The notes: a model not told the origin generated them from the letters alone. Shown: positions 35,784 through 45,764, numbered from the stretch's first letter. The stretch: 64,000 bases of DNA from Burkholderiales bacterium (GCA_020854105.1 JADZGB010000002.1:127695-191694), one strand, 5' to 3'. Translations and numbers: made by a program.

Positions 35784-37139
35784 CTACCCGCGCGCCAGTC
35801 CGAGATAGTTCTCCTTGCCCATCTGGCCGCCCTTGAGCGCGATCTCCAGGCCGTCGAACTCCGGATTCGTCGAATGGCCGCGGCACAGCGGCGCGCCGGG
35901 CGTGAGTTCCGCCAGCATCTCCAGGCCGTACAGCCCGAGCTCCCGCGTGGCGTAGCTGGAGGTGTCGCCGCCGGCGACGACCAGGCGCCGCAGCCCGGTG
36001 CGCAACAACAGCTCGCGCGCGAGGCGCCCGAGTGCGCTGCCCAGGACCCGGGCGGTGTTGCCCGAGCCCGAGCCGAGGGTGGCGCGCGTGGCCTGGATGC
36101 TCGGGTCGTCCGGACCCGCGGCCGAGTAGAGCAGCACGCTGCGGCCCGCCGACAGCACGGCCAGCGCCTGCGCCAGCAGTTGCCCGTGCGCCTGCGTCGC
36201 GGTCTGCTCACGCACGAACGACTCGGTCGGCACGCGTAGGCAGTCGAAGCCATTGTGTCCGGCCCATTCGATCTGGCGCTGGGTCATTGGCGAGGCGCTG
36301 CCCGACACCACCACCAGCTGCGCCACCGGCTTCACCGGCGCGAAGTCAGCGCGCCTGGCCGGGATGGTGCCGCTCGCGCGCCAGTGCGCCGCGAGCGCGT
36401 ATTCCACTCCCGAGGAGCCGATGGCGAACTGCTGCACCCGCTGCGCTTCGCTCCACATCAGACGGCCGACCGTGCGCAGACTGGCATCGTCCGCGACGTC
36501 GTAGAGCAGCAGGCCGGGCTTCGCTGCGAGCTTGCGCGTGTGGTGCGCATCGACCGTGGCGTCGCCGCCGGCCAGTTCCGGCAGGCTCATGAGGCCGACG
36601 CTGGCGTGCGTCTGGTGTGACAGGTGCACGCGCAGATCGGCCTCGTGCATCGGCGTGACCGGATGGCGCGACATGGTCGGGTGCCGGTCGAGCCGGAAGA
36701 TCTCCTCGCCCGCGGCGGCGAAGTGGTTGCCGAACACGGTGTAGCGGCGCAGCGGCGGTGCGCCCGCGAGCACCGGGATGGTCTGCCCCGCATTGAGCTG
36801 CGTGCGGACCAGATCGGCGACGTGGCCGATGCTGCCGATCTCCGGCGCGGAATCGAAGGTCGAGCACACCTTGTAGTGTGTCAGCGGCGCGCGCAGCGCC
36901 CACAGCTCGCGCAGTACCGGCGCGAGGTCGGCGTCCATCTCCCTGGGCGACATCGCGCGGCTGGTGCCGGCGATGCCGATGCAGCGCAGGTCGGGAAATT
37001 TCCCGTGCACCAGATCGGCAGAAGGTGGCGCCAGGAACAGCACGGTGCGCAGGCCGGACAGGGCCAGGGCTTCCATCGCGTCGGTGGAGCCGGTGAAGTC
37101 GTCGCCGTAGAAGGCGAGCAGCAGGTTCGAGACAGCCAT
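35784..37139 (-). CDS. Four-carbon acid sugar kinase family protein (DUF1537; OiaK-like)
   Basis: 451 aa. N-terminal FYGDDFTGSTDAMEALALSG is the substrate-domain signature; the C-terminal ATP-binding part has LRRLVVAGGDTSSYATRELG and FDGLEIALKGGQMGKENYLG. Such kinases phosphorylate four-carbon acid sugars (erythronate, threonate) or 3-oxo-isoapionate (OiaK). It shares one base with the stop of the RuBisCO-like gene (TGATG), and such pairs occur in apionate pathways, where the kinase product is the RLP substrate. Specificity here is inferred. A much longer in-frame extension upstream is an artefact overlapping that gene. Confidence 0.85.
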   Translation of the reverse strand: MAVSNLLLAFYGDDFTGSTDAMEALALSGLRTVLFLAPPSADLVHGKFPDLRCIGIAGTSRAMSPREMDADLAPVLRELWALRAPLTHYKVCSTFDSAPEIGSIGHVADLVRTQLNAGQTIPVLAGAPPLRRYTVFGNHFAAAGEEIFRLDRHPTMSRHPVTPMHEADLRVHLSHQTHASVGLMSLPELAGGDATVDAHHTRKLAAKPGLLLYDVADDASLRTVGRLMWSEAQRVQQFAIGSSGVEYALAAHWRASGTIPARRADFAPVKPVAQLVVVSGSASPMTQRQIEWAGHNGFDCLRVPTESFVREQTATQAHGQLLAQALAVLSAGRSVLLYSAAGPDDPSIQATRATLGSGSGNTARVLGSALGRLARELLLRTGLRRLVVAGGDTSSYATRELGLYGLEMLAELTPGAPLCRGHSTNPEFDGLEIALKGGQMGKENYLGLARG

Positions 37140-38407
37140 CACGCGCGCCCTCCGAATTTCTCGATCGCCGCGGCCAGCTCGGGACGCGTCTTCGCGTAAT
37201 CCTCCAGGGAAGTGCCGGCAAGCGCCGCCTCCCAGCCCTGCTGCATGCTGCGCACCCCCGCGGCGGTGCCGCCGGGGTGCGCGATGATGCCGCCACCCGC
37301 GAGGTGGAAGACGTCGATGGTCCTGGTGGCGGCGTAGATGGGCAGGGCGGTGGCCGCCCATTGCGCCGAGGACAGCACCGGCATGGCTCGGTAGTCGCCG
37401 AACATCGGCGTGAGGCAGGCCCGGATCGAGGCGCCGACCTCGTCGTTGCTCTCGTAGAACTTGCTGTTGAAGCCGCCCACGTGCAGGTGGTCGACGCCGG
37501 CCAGGCGGCAGATCTTCTGGTATGCATCGAAGCCGATGCCCAGCAGCGGATGGCGCGCCATCGCGCCGAAGTTGGCGCGGTGGCCGTGGATCGGCAGCTG
37601 GCAGTGGCGGCGCACGTGGGCCAGCGCGGCGAAGCCCACGCTGTTGACGTTGACCATGACGCAGGTGCCGCCCAGCTTCCAGACCAGATCGTGCGCGCGC
37701 AGCATGTGGTCGACGTCGCCGCTGATGTTGAACGCGTACATCGTCTTCCTGCCGGTTTCGTCGGCGGAGCGTTCTATCTCCCCCGTCGCCGCGCGCACCC
37801 GCTCCTCGAACGGCGCGTAGAGCGGATCGGCGTGCAGTTCGTCGTCCTTGATGAAGTCCAGGCCGGCCCGCGCCAGTTCGCCCACCAGCTTCGACAGGGA
37901 CTCGGTCGACAGGCCGATGGATGGCTTGACGATGGTGCCGATCAGCGGTCGGCCGTGGACATTGGCGAGCCGGCGCGTGCCCTCGATGCCGAAGCCGGGG
38001 CCGGGATAGCGCTGCGCGAAGGCCGGCGGCAGCTCGACATCCTCCAGCCGGCAGCCGGAGAGCTCCTGCAGCTCGTACAGGTTGCCTGCCACCGTGGCGA
38101 GGAGGGCGGGGATCGAGGGTCCGAAGTTGTGCAGGGGAAAGGCGATCACCACGCGAGCGCGCCGATACCGGGTGCGGCTGGCGTTGTCGCGAGGCGCCTT
38201 CGAGCCCGGCAGGCTGGGCGCATCGACCGTCTCCAGTGCCTCGATGCTGCGCACCTGCGCGCTGAAACGCTCCTTGAGTTCGTTGGTCTCGCCGGGCACC
38301 GAGACGAAGGTGCCGCTGGACTGCTCCCCGGCGATCACGGCCGCCGCATGCTCGAGCGAATGCGGCGTTTCGATCAGGTAGGTGGCGACCACCTCTTGCT
38401 GGTTCAT
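37139..38407 (-). CDS. RuBisCO-like protein (form IV), possible 3-oxo-isoapionate-4-phosphate decarboxylase
   Basis: 422 aa, complete large-subunit-like protein. K161 in GTIVKPSIGLS matches the proton-shuttle Lys of the TxKPK motif, but the second Lys is Ser, as in non-carboxylating RLPs. The carbamylation/metal triad is present as K187-D188-D189-E190 in DFIKDDELHADP, along with HGHRANFGAM, GGFNSKFYESNDEVG and HLAGGGIIAHPGG. It is therefore catalytic but not a Calvin-cycle RuBisCO. Coupling to a DUF1537 kinase recalls the OiaK-OiaX apionate pathway, in which an RLP decarboxylates a phosphorylated 3-oxo acid. That assignment is by context and needs phylogeny. Confidence 0.85.
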   Translation of the reverse strand: MNQQEVVATYLIETPHSLEHAAAVIAGEQSSGTFVSVPGETNELKERFSAQVRSIEALETVDAPSLPGSKAPRDNASRTRYRRARVVIAFPLHNFGPSIPALLATVAGNLYELQELSGCRLEDVELPPAFAQRYPGPGFGIEGTRRLANVHGRPLIGTIVKPSIGLSTESLSKLVGELARAGLDFIKDDELHADPLYAPFEERVRAATGEIERSADETGRKTMYAFNISGDVDHMLRAHDLVWKLGGTCVMVNVNSVGFAALAHVRRHCQLPIHGHRANFGAMARHPLLGIGFDAYQKICRLAGVDHLHVGGFNSKFYESNDEVGASIRACLTPMFGDYRAMPVLSSAQWAATALPIYAATRTIDVFHLAGGGIIAHPGGTAAGVRSMQQGWEAALAGTSLEDYAKTRPELAAAIEKFGGRA

Positions 38408-39007
38408 GTCTGTCCTCTGTCGCTGCGCGTTCGCCGGCTGGGCGCCTCGCGATGCCTGGGGCGATGGCGCCGCGCCGTCCCGGACCGCCTGGATGCGCGC
38501 TGCTGTCGCGACAGGCCGCCTGCGCGCCGGATGGGTGGCAGGTGATGGGGAAGTGTATCGATGGGACAGGCGAAAGTGCTTGCAAATATTCCGCGCAATG
38601 GCGGCCGAAACGGAAAAGCATCCTGCAGATCCGACCCACGTTGCAAAGTCGTGATTCCTCGCGGGCAGGCAGACGAAGCCGGGAAACACGGGGTCTCGCC
38701 GACCCGGGCAGGCGCAAGGCAGGGTCCGGTTTCGGTCATGAGCACGCGGCCGGCTGCGTGATGTGCAGTGTAGTGACTTGCAGCGCCGCTATGTGGTTAT
38801 ATAGCGGCACTGCATAGGAGCGGGATGGAGAAAGGGTAGACGCGGCTGCTGGGTGAATCCATGTTGTTGCGTTGCAGTAAGGGAGCTGCCGTTGCGTGAC
38901 CCGCATGCGAGAAGCGGGCGCTGACAGAAGAGTCAATAGTGGCCGTGCCGCAGATGATTGCGGGCGGCGATCAGAACACATGACCGCGAGGCAGGAGGAG
39001 AAGATCG
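38408..39007. other. Divergent intergenic region with a long inverted repeat
   Basis: 600 nt between the RuBisCO-like gene and the 2OG oxygenase gene, which diverge. No coding sequence is supported on either strand. It should carry promoters for both; the main visible structure is the dyad at 38779-38814. Confidence 0.55.
38779..38814. promoter_or_regulatory. 14-bp inverted repeat, candidate operator
   Basis: The left arm TGCAGCGCCGCTAT (38779-38792) and right arm ATAGCGGCACTGCA (38801-38814) pair with one mismatch around GTGGTTAT. Located 372 nt upstream of the RuBisCO-like gene and 194 nt upstream of the 2OG oxygenase gene. A regulator-binding dyad is the simplest reading; a transcript hairpin is possible. 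Confidence 0.5.
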
Positions 39008-39622
39008 ATGCAGGACGTCATCGTCATCGACCAGGCCGTACCGAAAGTCATCCAGGACATGCTGGAGAACGTGGCCCTGGGCGACAAGATCCCGTGGATG
39101 CGCAATGGCGGGGCGACCTATGGCGACAACGCCGCGAAGATTTTCCCGACCACGGCCAGCGCGGTCGACGCCCAGCAGTTCACGCATCTCGTGTTCGACA
39201 GCAAGCAGCCGGTGTCGCAGCTGTTTCCGGTCCTGCTGCCTGTCCTCACCGCCATTCCGTACACCATCAAGCAGCTGATCCGCATCAAGATGAACCTCGG
39301 CGTGTACGCGGACCTCGCCAATCCCGACGCGCACGGCATGCCGCACGTGGATTTCACCGAGATCAAGGAGCCGCTGATGACGGCGATCTACTACGTGAAC
39401 GACGCCACCGGCGACACCATCCTGTTCGACCAGCGCTTCGGGCACAAGGGAGCGCTCACGGTCAGGACGCGCATCGCCCCGAAGAAGGGCAGGCTGGTGG
39501 TATTCGATGGCGGCCTGCTGCACGCGGGCAACACGCCGCGCACGAACCGGCCGCGCGTGAACATCAACTTCAACGCCTTCGTCTACGAGGGCGCGCAGAC
39601 GCTGGAGCAGGCGGCGGCGTGA
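39008..39622 (+). CDS. 2OG-Fe(II) oxygenase (prolyl 4-hydroxylase-like)
   Basis: 204 aa, starting behind GAGGAGAAG. The facial triad is visible: H113 and D115 in MPHVDFTEIK, distal H172 in FDGGLLHAGNTP, and the 2OG-binding Arg in RPRVNINFNAFVY. The protein is a single jelly-roll domain without export signal. Similar stand-alone domains hydroxylate proteins or small molecules and also occur in phages. It starts a short transcript convergent with the acyl-CoA ligase gene. Confidence 0.8.
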   Translation: MQDVIVIDQAVPKVIQDMLENVALGDKIPWMRNGGATYGDNAAKIFPTTASAVDAQQFTHLVFDSKQPVSQLFPVLLPVLTAIPYTIKQLIRIKMNLGVYADLANPDAHGMPHVDFTEIKEPLMTAIYYVNDATGDTILFDQRFGHKGALTVRTRIAPKKGRLVVFDGGLLHAGNTPRTNRPRVNINFNAFVYEGAQTLEQAAA

Positions 39623-39637
39623 GCGCCTCGCGGCCGG

Positions 39638-41278
<1,641 letters not shown>

Positions 41279-41634
41279 TAGGACTCCTGGCAAGGTTCGG
41301 TGCGCGAGCTTTGCCGCGCTTGGCCGACGATTTTAGCGGCATTCCCGCACTGGCTCGGTACCCATGCGGGGAATGCCGCGCATTCGGCTCGAACTGGCAG
41401 GCGGTCCTCGACGATGACGCGGGAGTCCGCGATCACCCGCCGCGCAAGTCTCGCGGGAGGCGTTCACGGCCGCGCCGACATTCCGGATGCAGCGAGGATG
41501 CGTTCGCGGGAGTATCTTCCGGCACGGCCTTTCCGCTAGAATCGCCCGCTGCGCGCGGGTTCCGCCGCGCAGGAGGGGATGGACCGGGGAGCGCACGCAC
41601 GTGCCCTGGCCGACGGTATCGCATACATCGCCAG
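41279..41634. other. Divergent intergenic region between acyl-CoA ligase and livH
   Basis: 356 nt with no supported gene. It contains the strong inverted repeat 41336-41379 and a possible liv -10 box TAGAAT at 41537-41542 without a convincing -35. An AGGAGGGG stretch at 41571-41578 is too far from the livH start to be its ribosome-binding site. Confidence 0.5.
41336..41379. promoter_or_regulatory. Strong inverted repeat (14/15-bp arms)
   Basis: GCGGCATTCCCGCA (41336-41349) and TGCGGGGAATGCCGC (41365-41379) are reverse complements apart from one bulged base, around a 15-nt loop. It sits about 60 nt upstream of the acyl-CoA ligase start and 255 nt upstream of livH. It could be an operator or a leader hairpin. 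Confidence 0.55.
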
Positions 41635-42582
41635 ATGGAATTCTTCGTCGTACAACTGCTGAACAGCCTGTCCTACGGACTGCTGCTGTTCATGCTCTCC
41701 AGCGGCCTCACGCTGATCTTCAGCATGATGGGCGTGCTGAACTTCGCGCACGCCAGCTTCTATATGCTGGGGGCCTACTTCGCCTACCAGATCAGCCAGC
41801 ACATCGGCTTCTGGCCGGCGCTGGTGCTCGCGCCGCTCCTGGTCGGCGTTCTGGGCGCAGCCACCGAGCGCTGGGGCCTGCGCACCGCGCACAAGTACGG
41901 GCACGTGGCGGAACTGCTGTTCACCTTCGGACTGTTCTACCTGATCGAGGAGGTGGTTCACCTCATCTGGGGCAGGGCGCCGGTGGACTATCGCATCCCG
42001 GCCGCGCTCGACTTCAGCGCATTCACCATCTTCAGCACCAGCTATCCGGCCTACCGGGTGTTCATGATGGTCATGTCGGTGGTGATGCTGCTGAGCCTGT
42101 ATCTGCTGCTCACGCGCACGCGCATCGGCCTGATCATCCAGGCTTCGCTGAGCCACCCGCACATGGTGGAGGCGCTCGGGCACAACGTGCCGCGCGTGTT
42201 CATGCTGGTCTTCGGCGGAGGCTGCGCGCTGGCGGGGCTGGCCGGGGTCATCGGCGGCAACGCCTTCGTCACCGAGCCCGGGATGGCGGCGGCGGTGGGG
42301 ACGATCGTCTTCGTGGTGGTCGTGTTCGGCGGGATGGGTTCGCTGGCCGGCGCCTTCATCGCTTCACTTTTCTTCGGTGCGGTGCAGACCTTCTCCGTTG
42401 CCCTCGATCACTCCCTGGCGGGTCTGCTGGAGTCGCTGGGTGTGGCATTGGACACCTCCTCCGGGTGGTACGACGTGCTCTCCCTGAGCATCGCGCAGAT
42501 GGCGCCGGTGCTGCCCTACCTGCTGATGGTGCTCATGCTCGTCTTCCGTCCCATGGGCCTGCTGGGCACGCGTGAAACCTGA
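41635..42582 (+). CDS. livH: Branched-chain amino acid-type ABC transporter permease LivH
   Basis: 315 aa with about eight hydrophobic segments. It opens MEFFVVQLLNSLSYGLLLFM and has the LivH hallmarks GLTLIFSMMGVLNFAHASFY and VFGGMGSLAGAFIASLFFGA. It forms the inner-membrane channel with LivM. The substrate may be a branched-chain amino acid, urea, an amide or an aromatic acid; the binding protein is not in this window. First gene of the liv operon. Confidence 0.9.
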   Translation: MEFFVVQLLNSLSYGLLLFMLSSGLTLIFSMMGVLNFAHASFYMLGAYFAYQISQHIGFWPALVLAPLLVGVLGAATERWGLRTAHKYGHVAELLFTFGLFYLIEEVVHLIWGRAPVDYRIPAALDFSAFTIFSTSYPAYRVFMMVMSVVMLLSLYLLLTRTRIGLIIQASLSHPHMVEALGHNVPRVFMLVFGGGCALAGLAGVIGGNAFVTEPGMAAAVGTIVFVVVVFGGMGSLAGAFIASLFFGAVQTFSVALDHSLAGLLESLGVALDTSSGWYDVLSLSIAQMAPVLPYLLMVLMLVFRPMGLLGTRET

Positions 42583-42583
42583 G

Positions 42584-43894
42584 ATGAAGGCCGACACGTC
42601 CGCGCTCCGGATGCCGCTTCCCGCAGTGCCCGATACGCGCTTTGCCCTCGGACGCCAGGTGGCGACCTGGGGCCTCGTGGCAGCCGTGATGATCGTGCTG
42701 CCGATGCTGTTCACGCAGGGCTTCTCGCTGTCCATGCTCAGCCAGATGGGCATTGCGGTGATCTTCGCGCTGTCCTACAACATGCTGCTCGGTCAGACCG
42801 GCATGCTCTCCTTCGGCCATGCCGTGCACTTCGGCCTCGGCTCCTTCGTCTGCGCGCACGCGCTGAACCGGATCGGCGCCGGCGAATTCGGCCTGCCCGT
42901 CACGCTGATACCTCTGGTCGGCGGATTCGCCGGCCTGGCGTTCGGTATTGTCTTCGGCTATGTCACCACCAAGCGTTCGGGCACGCCGTTCGCGATGATC
43001 TCGCTCGGCATCGCGGAGATGGTGGCGGCCTCGGCCCTGATGTTCCCGGGCTTCTTCGGCGGCGAGGGCGGCATCACCACCAATCGCGTGTTGGGCGATC
43101 CGGTCATGGGCGTCAGCTACGGCCCGCAGATCGAGGTCTACTACCTGATCGCCGGCTGGTGCCTGGCATGCATGATCGCGATGTTCGCCCTGACGCAGAC
43201 TCCGCTGGGGCGCATGGCCAATGCGGTACGAGACAACGCCGAGCGCGTTCGCTTCGTGGGCTACAACCCGACCCGCGTGCGCTACTGGATGTTCTGCCTC
43301 GCCTCCTTCTTCGCCGGCATCGCGGGCGGACTGGCCACCATCAACTACGAGATCGTCACTGCGGAGACGCTCGGGCTGATGGCTTCCGGCAACGTCCTGG
43401 TGATGGCCTTCGTCGGCGGAGTGGGGCACTTCTTCGGCCCGGTCATCGGAGCGGTGCTGGTGTCCTTCCTGCAGTCCGCACTATCCACCTACACCAAGGC
43501 CTGGCTGCTGTACTTCGGGCTGTTCTTCGTGATGATGGTCCTGTTCGCACCGGGCGGCATCGCCAGCTTGTTCGCGGTGCACGGCGCACCGCTGCGCCAT
43601 GGCTTGTTCCGCCGGCTGATCCCTGGCTATCTGTTGTCGGGCGTGTGCCTGCTGGTGATGGTGCTCGGCTTCGTCGCTCTGGTCGAGATGCTCTACCACG
43701 TCGAGCAGGGCGCCGACATGGGTACGGAGTTCGACCTGTTCGGCCTGCACATCGACGTGACAGGTGCGGCATCCTGGCTGGCGGCAGGCGCGGTGTTCAT
43801 CGCCGGACTGGTGCTGTTCGTGCTCACGCTGCCCGTGATCAGGCGCGCATGGACCCACGTGCACGGCGAACTGCAGGCGAGGGACGCGGCATGA
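42584..43894 (+). CDS. livM: Branched-chain amino acid-type ABC transporter permease LivM
   Basis: 436 aa, longer than usual (about 320-350) owing to an extra C-terminal membrane part (from about residue 345: LIPGYLLSGVCLLVMVLGFV and later WLAAGAVFIAGLVLFVLTLP). The LivM core has YNMLLGQTGMLSFGHAVHFG and GNVLVMAFVGGVGHFFGPVI. The ATG lies 1 nt after the livH stop; a GTG 12 nt earlier would overlap livH. The extended form is common in betaproteobacterial HAAT systems. Confidence 0.88.
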   Translation: MKADTSALRMPLPAVPDTRFALGRQVATWGLVAAVMIVLPMLFTQGFSLSMLSQMGIAVIFALSYNMLLGQTGMLSFGHAVHFGLGSFVCAHALNRIGAGEFGLPVTLIPLVGGFAGLAFGIVFGYVTTKRSGTPFAMISLGIAEMVAASALMFPGFFGGEGGITTNRVLGDPVMGVSYGPQIEVYYLIAGWCLACMIAMFALTQTPLGRMANAVRDNAERVRFVGYNPTRVRYWMFCLASFFAGIAGGLATINYEIVTAETLGLMASGNVLVMAFVGGVGHFFGPVIGAVLVSFLQSALSTYTKAWLLYFGLFFVMMVLFAPGGIASLFAVHGAPLRHGLFRRLIPGYLLSGVCLLVMVLGFVALVEMLYHVEQGADMGTEFDLFGLHIDVTGAASWLAAGAVFIAGLVLFVLTLPVIRRAWTHVHGELQARDAA

Positions 43895-44640
43895 GCGTGG
43901 CACTCGAACTGCACGACGTGCGCAAGAGCTTCGGTCGCACGCAGATCATCAACGGGGTGAACCTGACCGTCGGCAAATCCGAGCGGCACGCCATCATCGG
44001 GCCGAACGGAGCCGGCAAGTCCACCCTGTTCAACCTCATCAGCGGGCGCTTCCCGCTCAGTTCCGGCAGCATCGTGCTCGACGGGCAGGACATCACCAAT
44101 TCCGCCCCCAACGACATCAACCGGCGCGGGCTGGCGCGCAGCTTCCAGATCACCAACATCTTCGCGAAGATGTCCGTGTTCGAGAACGTGCGCTGTGCGC
44201 TGCTGTGGTCGTCCGGCCACCGCTATTCGTTCTGGCACCGCATGGGTTTCCTGAGCGGGGTGAACGAGCGCGCACAGGAGATCGTCGAGCGCATCGGCCT
44301 CGCGCGTCGGCGCGACCGCCTGGCCGGTGTTCTCTCCTACGCGGAGCAGCGCGCCCTGGAGATCGGCATCACCATCGCCGGCGGGGCCGAGGTGATCCTG
44401 CTGGACGAACCGACCGCCGGCATGAGCCACAGCGAGACGGCCGACGCGGTGGAACTGATCCGCACCGTCACGCAGGGCAAGACCCTGGTGATGGTCGAGC
44501 ACGACATGGGGGTGATATTCGGCCTGGCCGATCGCATCTCGGTACTGGTGTACGGCAAGGTCCTGGCGACGGGGACGCCGGCCCAGATTCGGGCCAACCC
44601 GGCGGTGCGGGAAGCCTATCTGGGAGCGGTGGCCGAATGA
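43891..44640 (+). CDS. livG: Branched-chain amino acid-type ABC transporter ATPase LivG
   Basis: 249 aa. Walker A GPNGAGKSTLFNLISG, Q-loop region RRGLARSFQITNIFAKMSVF, signature variant LSYAEQRALEIGITIAGG (LSYAEQ, usual for LivG), Walker B VILLDEPTAGMSHSE and H-loop LVMVEHDMGVIF. The start overlaps the livM stop (ATGA). All catalytic motifs are intact, in contrast to LivF. Confidence 0.92.
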   Translation: MSVALELHDVRKSFGRTQIINGVNLTVGKSERHAIIGPNGAGKSTLFNLISGRFPLSSGSIVLDGQDITNSAPNDINRRGLARSFQITNIFAKMSVFENVRCALLWSSGHRYSFWHRMGFLSGVNERAQEIVERIGLARRRDRLAGVLSYAEQRALEIGITIAGGAEVILLDEPTAGMSHSETADAVELIRTVTQGKTLVMVEHDMGVIFGLADRISVLVYGKVLATGTPAQIRANPAVREAYLGAVAE

Positions 44641-44643
44641 AGG

Positions 44644-44757
44644 TCTTTGCCACGGAGGACACGGAGGTCACCGAGAAAAGCAACGCCGTTGCCGATCGTC
44701 TGTTTGGGCTTCTCTCTGTGTTCTCTGTGCCCTCCGTGGCGCAAGGTTTCTCCGCAA
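44644..44757. repeat. Inverted CACGGAGG-type intergenic element inside the liv operon
   Basis: The left arm TTTGCCACGGAGGACACGGA (continuing GGTCACCGAGA) and the right arm CTCTGTGTTCTCTGTGCCCT (continuing CCGTGGCGCAA) are imperfect inverted copies. The roughly 115-nt element is related to 9141-9289. It separates livG from livF, which otherwise follow with no gap in such operons. Confidence 0.78.
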
Positions 44758-44794
44758 TGAACATCCCTGCCGTCTTCCCTGGCGGAAGATCCTG

Positions 44795-45490
44795 ATGCTC
44801 GACGTCTCCGATCTGCACGCCTACTACGGCAAGAGCCACATCCTGCATGGTGTGAACATGCGCGTGGGCGCGAGTGAGATCGTTTCGCTGCTCGGGCGCA
44901 ATGGCGCGGGGCGCTCGACCACGATCAAGGCGGTCATGGGGCAGGTGGACAAGACCGGATCGGTGCGTTTCAAGGGCAGCGAGATCGGCGGCCTTCCGGC
45001 CTACAAGGTGGCGCGCTGCGGCCTGGGCTATGTGCCGGAGAGCCGTGAGATCTTCCCCACGCTCACCGTGCGCCAGAATCTGCTGCTTGGACAGAAGAGC
45101 ACGGGCCAGAAGGGCCGCTGGAGCATGGAGGACATGTTCCGGCTGTTCCCCGTCCTGCGTGAACGCGCCGAGGCGCCCGCCGGCGTGATGTCCGGCGGTG
45201 AGCAGCAGATGCTGACGCTGTGTCGCACGCTGATGGGCGATCCCGATCTGGTGATGATCGACGAGCCCACCGAGGGCCTGGCGCCGAAGATCGTCGAGTT
45301 GGTCGCGCGCCTGTTCGACGAGATGAAGAATCGCGGACTGTCCATCCTGCTGGTCGAGCAGAAGCTCACCATCGCACTGAAGATCTGCCAGCGGCTGTAC
45401 GTGATGGGACATGGACAGATCGTGTTCGAGGGAACGCCCGAGGCATTGCTGGCGAACGAGCAGATCCGGAAGGAGTGGCTGGAGGTCTGA
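44795..45490 (+). CDS. livF: Branched-chain amino acid-type ABC transporter ATPase LivF with Arg in Walker A
   Basis: 231 aa. It opens MLDVSDLHAYYGKSHILHGV. The P-loop reads LLGRNGAGRSTTIKAVMG: the invariant Walker A Lys is Arg (R40, codon 44912-44914). Signature MSGGEQQMLTLCRTLMGDPD, Walker B LVMIDEPTEGLAPKIV and H-loop region LLVEQKLTIALK are normal. With LivG providing an intact site, the transporter may work with one degenerate ATP site. Separated from livG by the repeat element. Confidence 0.9.
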   Translation: MLDVSDLHAYYGKSHILHGVNMRVGASEIVSLLGRNGAGRSTTIKAVMGQVDKTGSVRFKGSEIGGLPAYKVARCGLGYVPESREIFPTLTVRQNLLLGQKSTGQKGRWSMEDMFRLFPVLRERAEAPAGVMSGGEQQMLTLCRTLMGDPDLVMIDEPTEGLAPKIVELVARLFDEMKNRGLSILLVEQKLTIALKICQRLYVMGHGQIVFEGTPEALLANEQIRKEWLEV

Positions 45491-45504
45491 GCAGTGCCAG
45501 CGAT

Positions 45505-45720
45505 CGCCGTTCCGGCGCAAGCCCGTCGTCATCCCGGGGAATTCATCATCCCGGGGAATTCGTCATCCCGGCGCAAGCCGGGATCCAGCCAAGACAGAGA
45601 AGGGCCTTGTCTGTTTACGCTGGGCCCCGGCGTTCGCCGGGGCGACGGAGCGGGTAAGCCGGGGCGACGGAGCGGGTAGGCCGGGGCGACGGACCGATGA
45701 CGGCCTGCGCCGGAATCACG
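45505..45720. repeat. REP-like composite with 22-nt tandem units
   Basis: It contains three GTCATCCCGG units near 45528-45585, the composite CAGAGAAGGGCCTTGTCTGT followed by TTACGCTGGGCCCCGGCG dyads, and two 22-nt tandem copies (45639-45660 and 45661-45682, GGGGCGACGGAGCGGGTARG followed by CC). It lies between livF and yceH. No gene is supported. Confidence 0.75.
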
Positions 45721-45764
45721 GGTTGCGTGCTAGGCTCGTCGCTCCTCGTCCTCCGGCGCATTCG

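Noticed and set aside
37139-38407. Calvin-cycle RuBisCO that would make the organism an autotrophic nitrifier
   Set aside because: The KPK motif has Ser for the second Lys, there is no small-subunit or cbb gene nearby, and the DUF1537 kinase coupling points to acid-sugar catabolism.
35784-38717. A 977-residue open frame that would fuse the acid-sugar kinase to an N-terminal half
   Set aside because: Only the last 451 residues look like a protein; the rest is an out-of-frame reading of the RuBisCO-like gene, which has its own start, stop and conserved active site.
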